Positions 1 to 7,442 of a stretch of 64,000 nucleotides of DNA are shown in pieces. The stretch covers positions 179,413 to 243,412 of the forward strand of contig JADCFQ010000005.1 of assembly GCA_020249435.1 (NCBI GenBank). The letters run 5' to 3'. The translations under genes were made by a program, and so were the position numbers. Within the stretch, counting starts at the first letter, position 1; every line of letters begins with the position of its first letter. The DNA is from Roseomonas sp. GTDB taxonomy: Bacteria; Pseudomonadota; Alphaproteobacteria; Acetobacterales; Acetobacteraceae. The notes under the pieces are model-generated. The model was not told the DNA's origin and made no database searches. It saw only the letters and a program-made list of their open reading frames with translations.

Positions 1-321
1 TATTTGCTGCTCGGCATTTTCTTTGAAACCCTGCCCATGCTGGTCGGCACCGTGCCGGTGGTGTTTCCGGTGATTGTCGCTGCCGGCATTGATCCGGTCT
101 GGTTCGGTGTGTTCATCGTGCTGATGTGCGAAATCTCCCTGATCTCACCGCCTGTTGGCATGACGCTTTACGTCATTCAGGCAGTGCGGAGGGAAGGCAC
201 GATTGCCGAGGTTTTCCAAGGCACCGTGCCCTTTTTCATCGCCATGGTTGTGATGACCGCGCTGCTGATCGCCTTTCCGGAAATGGCGCTGTGGTTGCCG
301 AGGATCAGCTTTGGGCCTTAG
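1..321 (+). CDS. TRAP transporter large permease (DctM family), C-terminal fragment
   Basis: The reading frame is open from the first base, so only the last 106 residues are present. They are very hydrophobic, with segments such as MLVGTVPVVFPVIVAAGID and FIVLMCEISLISPPVGMTLY. The ISPPVGMTLYV stretch is typical of the last helices of DctM-type TRAP large subunits, which carry carboxylates or similar solutes across the inner membrane using a sodium gradient together with a periplasmic binding protein. The small subunit and binding protein would lie left of the window, so the substrate cannot be judged. It stops at TAG, 72 bases before tsaB. Confidence 0.85.
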   Translation, partial: YLLLGIFFETLPMLVGTVPVVFPVIVAAGIDPVWFGVFIVLMCEISLISPPVGMTLYVIQAVRREGTIAEVFQGTVPFFIAMVVMTALLIAFPEMALWLPRISFGP

Positions 322-393
322 GACGCGATCTGGAAATCGGCAGCGCATCCTGCCATGAAGCGCGTATGAAACGTCACGCGAAAACTCCGGCGC

Positions 394-1053
394 ATGCTGA
401 TCCTCGCCCTTGAAGGCGCGCTCGCGCAGTGTTCCGCCGCACTTCTGCATGACGGTGCCGTGCTGGCCGCGGCCCTGCATGAGGTGCCGCGCGGCCACCC
501 CGCTGCGCTGCCCAGCATGGCGCAGCAGGTCTTGGCGGAAGCCGGGGTCGCGCCTGAGGCGCTGGATGCCATTGCGGTTGGCATAGGGCCAGGCGGCTTC
601 ACAGGTTTGCGCACCGCCATTGCGCTTGCCGAAGGCTTGGCACAGGCGCTGGACAAACCCCTGATCGCGGCAACAACGGGGGAGGCCTTGGCCGCGCAAG
701 TGCCGCAAGCCTCACGGGCAGATCAAGCGCTTTGGTGCGTGCTGGATCAACGCCAAGGCCGCGTGGTGCTGGAAATCTTCCCGCCCGGTGCCGCGCTGCC
801 TGAAGCACCCGTGATCCTGCGGCTGACCGACCTGCCCAATCCAGATGGACCCGTCTTGCTTGTGGGTAATGCGGCGCCGGCGGCGGCAGAGATGCTGCGG
901 GCGCGCGGGGCTGTGGCGGATGCTTACCCCAAGGCCACCCCCTCGGCCGAGGCGGTAGCGCGCGTGGCCGGGGAAAGGCTTGCGGGCAAACTACCCCTGC
1001 GCAGTACAGCCCCGCTTTACGCCGAACCGCCCGCCACCACGAAACCGGATTAG
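394..1053 (+). CDS. tsaB: TsaB, tRNA t6A37 biosynthesis partner of TsaD
   Basis: A 219-residue cytoplasmic ASKHA-fold protein. The signature GPGGFTGLR (residues 65-73) and the opening MLILALEGALAQCSAALLHD are characteristic of TsaB. It is a non-catalytic partner that binds TsaD and TsaE when threonylcarbamoyl is transferred to A37 of ANN-decoding tRNAs. Its length is normal for the family. rimI follows, as in many proteobacteria, while tsaD sits about 38 kb away at the other end of the flagellar island. A GC-rich hairpin separates it from rimI, so the two may not be fully co-transcribed. Confidence 0.93.
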   Translation: MLILALEGALAQCSAALLHDGAVLAAALHEVPRGHPAALPSMAQQVLAEAGVAPEALDAIAVGIGPGGFTGLRTAIALAEGLAQALDKPLIAATTGEALAAQVPQASRADQALWCVLDQRQGRVVLEIFPPGAALPEAPVILRLTDLPNPDGPVLLVGNAAPAAAEMLRARGAVADAYPKATPSAEAVARVAGERLAGKLPLRSTAPLYAEPPATTKPD

Positions 1054-1072
1054 TCATGCTGTTCATGCTGAT

Positions 1073-1091
1073 CTTTCCGGGCCCCGGAAAG
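1073..1091. terminator. Hairpin after tsaB
   Basis: An 8-bp perfect stem (CTTTCCGG / CCGGAAAG) with loop GCC lies 20 bases after the tsaB stop. No T-run follows, so it is terminator-like or RNA-stabilising rather than a classic intrinsic terminator. Confidence 0.4.
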
Positions 1092-1131
1092 CGCCCGCGC
1101 TCCACTACCCATAAATTTGGCGAGCCCAACC

Positions 1132-1160
1132 GCGCTGCTGCCACGGACCGACAGCAGCGC
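1132..1160. promoter_or_regulatory. Hairpin just upstream of rimI
   Basis: GCGCTGCT (1132-1139) pairs with AGCAGCGC (1153-1160) across a 13-base loop. It ends eight bases before the rimI ATG, where no clear Shine-Dalgarno sequence is visible. It could limit ribosome access to rimI; this is inference. Confidence 0.3.
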
Positions 1161-1168
1161 TCAAGCGA

Positions 1169-1639
1169 ATGGCGCGCATGGCAGCGCTGATCAAGGCCGT
1201 TGGCGCTGAAGCGGCGCCCCTGCTTGCGGAAATCCATGCCGAGGCCTTCACCCCTGATGAGGCTTGGGGGGAGAATGCCATCGCCCTGATGCTCGGGCTT
1301 TCTGGACATTTCGGCCTGCTGGCCATCAACGCGGATCAGCCGCTTGGCTTCGCACTCGGCCGGGCGCAGGCGGGGGAGGCTGAAATCCTGACCATCGCGG
1401 TCCGGCCAGGGGTACGGCGGCAGGGCATTGGGCGCCTTTTATTGCGCGCGTTGATGACCGAGGCCGCCCAGCGTGGCGCGGCGGAACTCTTCCTGGAGGT
1501 TGCAGAACCGAACGCGATTGCACTTGCGCTTTATACATCTTTTGGTGCGCGGCAGGTTGGACGCCGACCGCGTTATTATGCTGATGGTACGGCTGCGCTC
1601 ATCTTGCGAATTGATCTTGCCGATAGTGTAAAAATTTGA
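1169..1639 (+). CDS. rimI: RimI-type GNAT N-acetyltransferase
   Basis: A 156-residue GNAT-fold protein. The acetyl-CoA loop is VRPGVRRQGIGRLLL (motif A, about residues 78-92), and the ALYTSFGARQVGRRPRYY segment (residues 120-137) matches the C-terminal part of RimI, which acetylates the N-terminus of ribosomal protein S18. Location after tsaB supports RimI over other GNAT enzymes. ATGs at 1169 and 1178 are both possible starts and neither has a good ribosome-binding site. The gene converges on the TusA-like gene with a 27-base gap. Confidence 0.85.
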   Translation: MARMAALIKAVGAEAAPLLAEIHAEAFTPDEAWGENAIALMLGLSGHFGLLAINADQPLGFALGRAQAGEAEILTIAVRPGVRRQGIGRLLLRALMTEAAQRGAAELFLEVAEPNAIALALYTSFGARQVGRRPRYYADGTAALILRIDLADSVKI

Positions 1640-1666
1640 GTCTTGCCCGGGCGAACACAAGAAACA

Positions 1667-1924
1667 TCAACCGCGGCGGAGCAGAATAATGGATTCGCCA
1701 TTTTCAAGGTCGCTGATGCTGACCACCTCATGCCCCTGTTCCTGAGCTGTCAGCGGCACGTTGCGGCGTGGTTCCGCCCCACGCAGCCTAATTTCCAAAA
1801 TCTGCCCGGATTTCATTTGGTCCAGTGCCAGGCGCACGAGAACAAAAGTCATCGGGCAGGTTTCCGATGAGATATCAATCTGGTGATCCGGGGTGGCGCG
1901 CGTAGCAATAGTTGCGGGCGGCAT
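1667..1924 (-). CDS. TusA/SirA-family sulfur carrier protein
   Basis: An 85-residue protein with the two-layer TusA pattern: HQIDISSETCPMTFVLVRLA near the N-terminus, with the cysteine that would carry persulfide sulfur, and a C-terminal ESIILLRRG strand. In E. coli TusA the motif is CPEP; here it is CPMT, as in many YedF/TusA-like paralogues, so a role in tRNA 2-thiouridine synthesis should not be assumed. The ATG at 1924 is preferred because AGAGGAA lies a few bases upstream; a GTG at 1927 is the alternative. It diverges from mucR. Confidence 0.75.
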   Translation of the reverse strand: MPPATIATRATPDHQIDISSETCPMTFVLVRLALDQMKSGQILEIRLRGAEPRRNVPLTAQEQGHEVVSISDLENGESIILLRRG

Positions 1925-2046
1925 CACAAATTCCTCTTTTGGGATGTGCCAGCCTATCCGACACCCCGAAATTGACGTGTAAATCTCTACTTGCTTTTCT
2001 TGCCCAAGAAAACTAGAAAAACACCAAAATATCCGAGGAAAATCCC

Positions 2047-2472
2047 ATGTCCGAAATCAAGTCTGCCTCCAATATCCTGGCTCTCACCGCGCAAATTGTC
2101 TCAGCGCATGTGGCACATAATGCCGTTGCGGCTTCTGCCCTGCCGAGCTTGATTCAGGAAGTCCACCGGACATTGTCCACCATTGAAAGCGTCCCGGCAC
2201 CAGCATCGCAACGCCCAGATCCGGCGGTACCGATCGCCAAATCAGTGACACCGGAATTCATCATTTGCCTGGAAGACGGCAAGAAGATGAAAATGCTAAA
2301 GCGCCATTTGAGAACCTCATTCAATATGACACCCGAACAATATCGCGAACGCTGGGGTTTGCCGCTGGACTACCCCATGGTGGCGCCGCGATACGCCAAG
2401 CAACGCTCTTCCCTCGCCAAAAAGATCGGCCTGGGCACCAAGCCCCGGAAACGTCGCGGCGCTTCGGCTTGA
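2047..2472 (+). CDS. mucR: Ros/MucR-family transcriptional regulator
   Basis: A 141-residue protein with the MucR layout: an N-terminal oligomerisation region (about residues 10-45, with HVAHNAVAASALPSLIQ), a linker, then the Ros/MucR DNA-binding domain (about residues 64-130, with FIICLEDGKKMKMLKRHL and WGLPLDYPMVAPRYA). MucR proteins are H-NS-like silencers controlling exopolysaccharide, motility and cell-cycle genes in alphaproteobacteria. Of the four Ros zinc ligands only C74 and H87 remain; the second cysteine is D77 and the last histidine position is S91/F92. GAGGAA precedes the ATG. Proximity to a flagellar island fits the known MucR influence on motility, but a link is inference. Confidence 0.92.
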   Translation: MSEIKSASNILALTAQIVSAHVAHNAVAASALPSLIQEVHRTLSTIESVPAPASQRPDPAVPIAKSVTPEFIICLEDGKKMKMLKRHLRTSFNMTPEQYRERWGLPLDYPMVAPRYAKQRSSLAKKIGLGTKPRKRRGASA

Positions 2473-2545
2473 CCGGCTGATTTGGCGATCAGGCGATTTA
2501 TCCTGTAATCTGGCGTGCGGTTGTTGACCCTGGGGCTTTCCCGGA

Positions 2546-3397
2546 ATGGGGCCGCCCTGGGACGGGATGCTGATGCCGATCAACATAGACAAAGCGACCT
2601 CGCCCGAAGCGGGCTTTGAGGAATTGCGCGCCGGCAATCTCGGCGTGCGCCTTGCTGTCAGCGCCGAGGAATTGGATGCCGTTCAAGCGCTGCGCTTTCG
2701 CGTTTTCTATCAGGAAATGGGGGCCCGCGCGGACGCCGCCACCGCTGCCAGCCATCGTGACCGCGATGATTTTGACGCCGTGGCGGATCATTTGCTCGTG
2801 GTGGATCATGACCGGGGCGAAGGCCCGGAATCGGTCGTTGGCACCTATCGCCTGATCCGGCGGGAGGGCGCGGCAAAGCTCGGGCGCTGGTATTCTGAAA
2901 GCGAATATGATGTCTCTCGCCTGATTGCCTATCCGGCGCCGGTGCTGGAATTGGGTCGGTCTTGCGTGGATGGCGCCTATCGCAGCCGCGGCACGCTGCA
3001 ATTATTGTGGGACGGCATCGCGGCCTATGTCTTTCGCCATGATATTGCGCTGATGTTTGGCTGCGCTTCCCTGCCCGGCACGAATTTGGATGCGCTGGCC
3101 GATCAACTGACCTATCTGCACGCCTTCCACTTGGCGCCCGAGGAACTGCGCCCACGCGCGCTACCCGCGCGCTTTGTGGAGATGCGGCGAAAGGACCCAG
3201 CCAGCATTGACAAGCGCGCCACGCTTGCGGGCTTGCCACCTTTGGTGAAGGGTTATCTGCGGCTTGGAGGTTTTGTTGGCGATGGCGCGGTGCTTGATGA
3301 ACAGTTCAACACCACCGATGTCTCAGTGGTGGTAAAGACCGATCTGGTCACCCAGAAATACCGCAAGCATTACGAGCGTAAGCACGCTGATCGATGA
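2546..3397 (+). CDS. olsB: OlsB-type ornithine/acyl-ACP N-acyltransferase
   Basis: A 283-residue GNAT-type acyltransferase of the hemolysin/OlsB family. Supporting segments are LRFRVFYQEMGA (residues about 50-61), SVVGTYRLIRREGA, VLELGRSCVDGAYRSRGTLQ and the late PPLVKGYLRLGGFVGDGAVLD block seen in OlsB. It makes lyso-ornithine lipid by moving a 3-hydroxyacyl chain from ACP to ornithine. OlsA, for the second acylation, is not in the window. Alternative ATGs exist at 2567 and 2573, the last giving MPINIDKA. A strong hairpin terminator separates it from the convergent flgH. Confidence 0.85.
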   Translation: MGPPWDGMLMPINIDKATSPEAGFEELRAGNLGVRLAVSAEELDAVQALRFRVFYQEMGARADAATAASHRDRDDFDAVADHLLVVDHDRGEGPESVVGTYRLIRREGAAKLGRWYSESEYDVSRLIAYPAPVLELGRSCVDGAYRSRGTLQLLWDGIAAYVFRHDIALMFGCASLPGTNLDALADQLTYLHAFHLAPEELRPRALPARFVEMRRKDPASIDKRATLAGLPPLVKGYLRLGGFVGDGAVLDEQFNTTDVSVVVKTDLVTQKYRKHYERKHADR

Positions 3398-3403
3398 GCA
3401 TAA

Positions 3404-3431
3404 GGCGTGATCCTGCGAAAAGGATCACGCC
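3404..3431. terminator. Bidirectional terminator between olsB and flgH
   Basis: An 11-bp perfect stem (GGCGTGATCCT / AGGATCACGCC) closes on GCGAAA. It lies seven bases after the olsB stop and ten bases beyond the flgH stop on the other strand. The symmetrical placement between convergent genes suggests that it ends both transcripts, although no long T-run is present. Confidence 0.65.
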
Positions 3432-3440
3432 ATCACAAGA

Positions 3441-4178
3441 TCAGAATGGCAGCAGAATATCCATCAATTCCTGCCCATAGCGCGGGCGCTGCACATCGCT
3501 GATCGTGCCCCGCCCACCATAGGCAATGCGCGCTTCCGCAAGCCGATCATGCCGCACGGTATTGTCGGACCCGATATCCTGCGGGCGAATGATCCCACCC
3601 ACCTGCAAATCGCGCAATTCCTGATTGACCCGCACCTGCTGGCGCCCGACCACCACCAGATTGCCATTGGGCAGCACCTGCGAAACCGTGGCAGCAACGC
3701 GCAGATTGATCTGTTCCGAACGCTTGAGCGTACCCGCCCCTGTCACATCACTGGCCGAACTTGCGGATACCGCCTTGGAAGGATCAAAGCCGGAGGGAAA
3801 AAGCCGGCCAAAGGATGACTCAAGGCCAAGCAGATTGGGGATCCCCATGCTTTCGCTATTGTCGCGATTGCGCTTGGTGGAATTCTCCATATCCGCCTCG
3901 TCTTGGATGGACACCAAAACGGTTACCAGATCACCGACAGACGCTGCACGCTGATCCCGCAGGAAGGTCCTGCTGCCCTGACGCCATAGGCTGTTGTTTT
4001 GCAAAGGCGGATCGCCCGGATTGGGCATTGGCATCGTCACCGGCCGCCAGCGCGGATCGGAGGTCGGGTTTTCGATCGCAGCCATTTCCGGACCCTGTCC
4101 AATGCGCGAAAGCCGTTCCGCAGCGCTACAGGCGGAAAGGCTAACTGCTGCAAGCAAAAGAATGGGAAGGCGCATCAT
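3441..4178 (-). CDS. flgH: FlgH, flagellar L-ring lipoprotein
   Basis: A 245-residue lipoprotein. The signal peptide ends in the lipobox LSAC (C17 from the chosen start), placing it in the outer membrane, where it forms the L-ring bushing around the rod. Family features include NSLWRQGSRTFLRDQRAASV, VGDLVTVLVSIQDEA and the C-terminal RPRYGQELMDILLPF. The ATG at 4178 overlaps the flgA stop as TGATG, and AAAGGAG lies just upstream. It is the last gene of the flgF-flgG-flgA-flgH unit. The P-ring gene flgI, often next, is absent here. Confidence 0.95.
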   Translation of the reverse strand: MMRLPILLLAAVSLSACSAAERLSRIGQGPEMAAIENPTSDPRWRPVTMPMPNPGDPPLQNNSLWRQGSRTFLRDQRAASVGDLVTVLVSIQDEADMENSTKRNRDNSESMGIPNLLGLESSFGRLFPSGFDPSKAVSASSASDVTGAGTLKRSEQINLRVAATVSQVLPNGNLVVVGRQQVRVNQELRDLQVGGIIRPQDIGSDNTVRHDRLAEARIAYGGRGTISDVQRPRYGQELMDILLPF

Positions 4179-5134
4179 CAACTCCTTTCCGCCGAGCGGA
4201 GCGGACCCGCACCAAGGCTCACCCGCACGCGGCCTGGTCCAATCGCTTCAGCCTCCACCACATTGCGGGAGGCGAGGTTCATCACATTGAGCCGACCGCC
4301 ACGCGGCGCGGCTTCCAGGGCGCGGCCCTGGGTGGTCAGGGAAAGCCCGGGGCCCTCCACGATCATCGTCACGGTCTCATTCTTGGCGATGATATGCGGC
4401 ACCATCAGATCCACGCCCATGAAGGGCAAATCGGTACCGACTGGGCGACGCAATTGCATCCCCACAACATCTTCCAAGCGCTGCGCCGTACCCGGGCGTA
4501 CGCGTTCGGCACGCAGTTGCACCAGCTTGGCGTCTTCGGGCTTCACCACCTCACCCACGGCGAGTCGGCGCGTAGAGACAACAGCTGACGCGGTTGCAAT
4601 GGCGCGCCCTGCGACACGCATGCGAATGCTCGGTACGCCATCGGCCATGACAATCAAGGTTGCCGCAAAACGATTGGAAGCGGATTCGTAATTGCCGCCC
4701 TCGGCGGACAGACGCGGTATCGCGTTCAGCGGCAGCATGGGCGGCGTGAAGGCGGAAAGCTCCAGCTCAGCATCCGCAGGCAGGCCAAGCCCCAAAAGCT
4801 CCGCGCGCAGTACCTCAAGCGCCGCTTCACGGGACAGCGCGCGGCCTGGGCGTTCAATGACGCTGCGTTCGGCGCCAGAAGTCGGGTGCCAATCAACACT
4901 GAAGCGGCGCGCAATCCCTGCAAGCTGAGAGGCTTCAATGACAAAGCGCTGACCCGGATTGGGCGAAGCGCCCACCACCACATCACCCTTCGACGTACCC
5001 TCAAAAATATCGGAGACGCGAATCACCTGATCCTCAACCAGGCTATGGGACCGAAGTACCACCGCCTGAGCGCGCGCCTTTCCAGGCCGCACGAGCAACC
5101 CGGCAGGCAGCAGAAGGAAGAAGCGCCTATCCAT
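4178..5134 (-). CDS. flgA: FlgA, P-ring assembly chaperone
   Basis: A 318-residue periplasmic protein with an N-terminal signal (FFLLLPAGLLVRPGKARAQA) and a C-terminal SAF-like domain (about residues 185-310) containing VVSTRRLAVGEVVKPEDAKL and VVGMQLRRPVGTDLPF, typical of FlgA. It helps FlgI assemble into the P-ring. At 318 residues it is longer than the enterobacterial protein (about 220), as is usual for alphaproteobacterial FlgA. It is translationally coupled to flgG and flgH through TGATG overlaps on both sides. Confidence 0.92.
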   Translation of the reverse strand: MDRRFFLLLPAGLLVRPGKARAQAVVLRSHSLVEDQVIRVSDIFEGTSKGDVVVGASPNPGQRFVIEASQLAGIARRFSVDWHPTSGAERSVIERPGRALSREAALEVLRAELLGLGLPADAELELSAFTPPMLPLNAIPRLSAEGGNYESASNRFAATLIVMADGVPSIRMRVAGRAIATASAVVSTRRLAVGEVVKPEDAKLVQLRAERVRPGTAQRLEDVVGMQLRRPVGTDLPFMGVDLMVPHIIAKNETVTMIVEGPGLSLTTQGRALEAAPRGGRLNVMNLASRNVVEAEAIGPGRVRVSLGAGPLRSAERS

Positions 5135-5919
5135 CAGCGCAGCCTTGTCAGGGTGGAGAGCATTTCATCGCTCGCCGAAATGACGCGTGAATTCATTTCA
5201 TAGGCGCGCTGCGCCGTGATCAGCGCCGTGATTTCCTGCACAACATTGACGTTGGAGGTTTCGATGAAGCCCTGCAGCACCTGACCATAGCCGGCCTGGC
5301 CAGGGGCGGCCTGCTGCGCATCGCCCGATCCGGGGGTGGCGAGGAACAGGTTTTCACCGATGGCCTCCAAGCCACCTTCATTGGCAAAGATTGCAAGCTG
5401 AATCTGGCCCACATTCTGTGGCTGCACCTGCCCGTCAATCTTGGCCAAGACTTCGCCTGTCGCATTGATGGTGACATCGCGTGCTGCCGTCGGGATGGTA
5501 ATGGCGGGCTGCACGGTGAAGCCTTCTGCGGTCACGATCGTGCCTTCAGCCGAAAGGCCGAAAGTGCCGTCGCGCGTATAGGCAGTTTCACCCGAAGGCA
5601 TCAGTATCTGGAAATAGCCATTACCGCGGATCGCGATATCAAAGCGGTTCTCGGTCTGTTGCAGATTGCCCTGTTCGCTGATGCGATAAATCGCCGCGGT
5701 GCGTACACCAAGACCAAGCTGCGCGCCGGAGGGCAGCAACGTGCCTGTATCGGCGCTCTGCGATCCGGTACGGCGCAGATTCTGATAGATAAGGTCCTGG
5801 AATTCGGCCCGGCGCCGCTTGAAGCCAGTGGTAGAGATATTGGCGATATTGTTCGAAATGACTTCGATATTGGTCTGCTGGGCCGACATGCCCGTCGCGG
5901 CGATTTGCAAGGAACGCAT
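5134..5919 (-). CDS. flgG: FlgG, distal rod protein
   Basis: A 261-residue rod protein of normal length. The N-terminal rod motif is MRSLQIAATGMSAQQTNIEV with NNIANISTTGFKR, and the C-terminal signature is QEITALITAQRAYEMNSRVI, both standard for FlgG. It polymerises as the distal rod between FlgF and the hook, inside the L- and P-rings. It follows flgF after a 22-base gap and overlaps flgA. Confidence 0.97.
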   Translation of the reverse strand: MRSLQIAATGMSAQQTNIEVISNNIANISTTGFKRRRAEFQDLIYQNLRRTGSQSADTGTLLPSGAQLGLGVRTAAIYRISEQGNLQQTENRFDIAIRGNGYFQILMPSGETAYTRDGTFGLSAEGTIVTAEGFTVQPAITIPTAARDVTINATGEVLAKIDGQVQPQNVGQIQLAIFANEGGLEAIGENLFLATPGSGDAQQAAPGQAGYGQVLQGFIETSNVNVVQEITALITAQRAYEMNSRVISASDEMLSTLTRLR

Positions 5920-5941
5920 GGTGGTTCTGTCCTATTCTATC

Positions 5942-6688
5942 TTACGAAGACCGGCGGCGCATGATGCGCTCCACCGCGTTGGTGATGCGTTCACCTTCAC
6001 GTTCGGTGAACATGCTGGCGTATTGGAATTCGCGCATTTCTGCGGTCAGGCGTGTCATTTCCAGGATCGGCGATACGTTGCTGCCTTCGAGCGCGCCCTG
6101 GACCATCTTGGGGCGTTCCACCGGGACCGGCGCCTCATTCTTGGCGTCGAACAGCCTATTGCCCTCAGCCATCAGGTTCTGCGGGTTCTCAAAGCGCACC
6201 AACTGGAGGGTGGCGATGGGGCCGTTTTCGCTCTGAATCGCGCCGGTTTTGGTGATCTCGATTTGGGTATCCTGGGCGGAAAAAGCGATGGGCCGGTTGC
6301 GCGAGTCCAACACCGCATTGCCTTCCTGATCAACCAGCCGGCCATTGGCCGCAATGGCAAACCGCCCTGCGCGCGTATAGCGTTCACCCTGTGGGGTTTC
6401 GACCACAAAGAAGCCTTCGCCATCAATGGCCACATCCAGCTTATTGCCGGTGGTCTGAAGGCTGCCCTGGGACATGTCGCGCCAAGTCGCGCGGTCCTGG
6501 GGGAAGGACATGGAGGAATCGCCAGGCATCCCGCCCGCGCCGCGCAAATTGACCATCACCTGGCCGAACACCGGCCGCATGGCCCGGAAGCCCGGTGTGT
6601 CAGCATTGGCAATGTTGTGCGCCAAGGCCTGGGTAGACCGATCCTGGAGCGATAGGCGCGACAGCAGGATATAGCCGGGCGAATCCAT
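5942..6688 (-). CDS. flgF: FlgF, proximal rod protein
   Basis: A 248-residue rod protein: MDSPGYILLSRLSLQDRSTQ, then HNIANADTPGFRAMRP near the N-terminus, and MTRLTAEMREFQYASMF near the C-terminus. It forms part of the proximal rod. The start at 6688 is chosen because rod homology begins there and GAGGGAG sits seven bases upstream; an in-frame extension to 6793 would run across the promoter. It is the first gene of the leftward operon and lies about 78 bases from the predicted start of a consensus sigma-54 promoter. Confidence 0.95.
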   Translation of the reverse strand: MDSPGYILLSRLSLQDRSTQALAHNIANADTPGFRAMRPVFGQVMVNLRGAGGMPGDSSMSFPQDRATWRDMSQGSLQTTGNKLDVAIDGEGFFVVETPQGERYTRAGRFAIAANGRLVDQEGNAVLDSRNRPIAFSAQDTQIEITKTGAIQSENGPIATLQLVRFENPQNLMAEGNRLFDAKNEAPVPVERPKMVQGALEGSNVSPILEMTRLTAEMREFQYASMFTEREGERITNAVERIMRRRSS

Positions 6689-6776
6689 AAAAACTCCCTC
6701 AATCGGGTCCGGCGCTATGGACCCTTGCCGTGAGAACCAAGGAACCGGCGCAGGGGCCGGCGTATAAAAACCTTGG

Positions 6777-6792
6777 TGCAACCTGCGTGCCA
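6777..6792 (-). promoter_or_regulatory. Sigma-54 promoter of flgF-flgG-flgA-flgH
   Basis: Read on the minus strand, the sequence is TGGCACGCAGGTTGCA. It matches the sigma-54 consensus TGGCACGNNNNTTGCA at every specified base, with exactly ten bases between the -24 GG and the -12 GC. Transcription would start near 6766. The sigma-54 activator FlbD is encoded at 25652-27070. Confidence 0.85.
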
Positions 6793-6810
6793 TCCTTTAT
6801 AGTGGGGTTT

Positions 6811-6826
6811 CGGGGCAGAACTTGCC
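6811..6826 (+). promoter_or_regulatory. Candidate sigma-54 promoter of fliL operon
   Basis: CGGGGCAGAACTTGCC has GG (6812-6813) and TTGC (6822-6825) with the ten-base GG-to-GC spacing of sigma-54 promoters. The -24 block matches poorly beyond GG. The start would be near 6837, 75 bases before fliL. It lies back to back with the flgF promoter, about 20 bases away. Confidence 0.4.
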
Positions 6827-6911
6827 GGTCAAAACCTTTTTGGCCCGGCAAGCCCTGCCGCAAGGCTTCTTTAATCGGAGCCTGTCACAATGCGTCGTGA
6901 AGGAGATATGG

Positions 6912-7442
6912 ATGTCAGGGCAAATTGAGGCCAGTGAGGAAGTACAGGAGGCCAAGAAGGGCGGGGGACGCAAGAAGCTCCTGATCCTCATGGCCGCGCC
7001 TGCGCTGCTGGTCGCGATCGGGGCCGGGCTCTGGTTCGGTGGCATCCTGCCGCCGCTGCTCGGCATGGGTACCCCCGCCGCTTCGGCCGACAACCGGGAA
7101 CCAGGGCCGCGCGTGGTCACCTTCCTGGACATGCCGGAGATTGTCACCAATCTTAACGCCCCGGGTCGCCGCGCCGTTTACGTCAAGCTGCGGAGCAAGC
7201 TCGAATTGTCCCGGCCGGAGGATGGTGTGGTCGTTCAGGCCGCCATGCCGCGCTTGTTGGACCTGTTCCAGACGTATCTCAGGGAAGTCCGACCCGAGGA
7301 ATTGCGTGGTTCCGCCGGCACCCAGCGACTGCGGGAAGAATTGGTCGCCCGCGCGAATATCGCGGTGGCCCAGGCCGGGCGCAATGATGCCCAGCAGATC
7401 CGCGTCAATGACGTGCTCTTCCTGGAGATTCTGGTCCAATGA
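6912..7442 (+). CDS. fliL: FliL, flagellar basal body/stator-associated protein
   Basis: A 176-residue bitopic inner-membrane protein: a short charged cytoplasmic N-terminus, a single membrane segment (about residues 23-45, LLILMAAPALLVAIGAGLW), and a periplasmic FliL domain ending in QIRVNDVLFLEILVQ. FliL surrounds the stator units and influences torque. The ATG at 6912 is preferred since AAGGAG lies seven bases upstream and this gives a normal FliL N-terminus. Its stop overlaps the fliM ATG (ATGA). It heads the operon running through the large periplasmic protein. Confidence 0.93.
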   Translation: MSGQIEASEEVQEAKKGGGRKKLLILMAAPALLVAIGAGLWFGGILPPLLGMGTPAASADNREPGPRVVTFLDMPEIVTNLNAPGRRAVYVKLRSKLELSRPEDGVVVQAAMPRLLDLFQTYLREVRPEELRGSAGTQRLREELVARANIAVAQAGRNDAQQIRVNDVLFLEILVQ

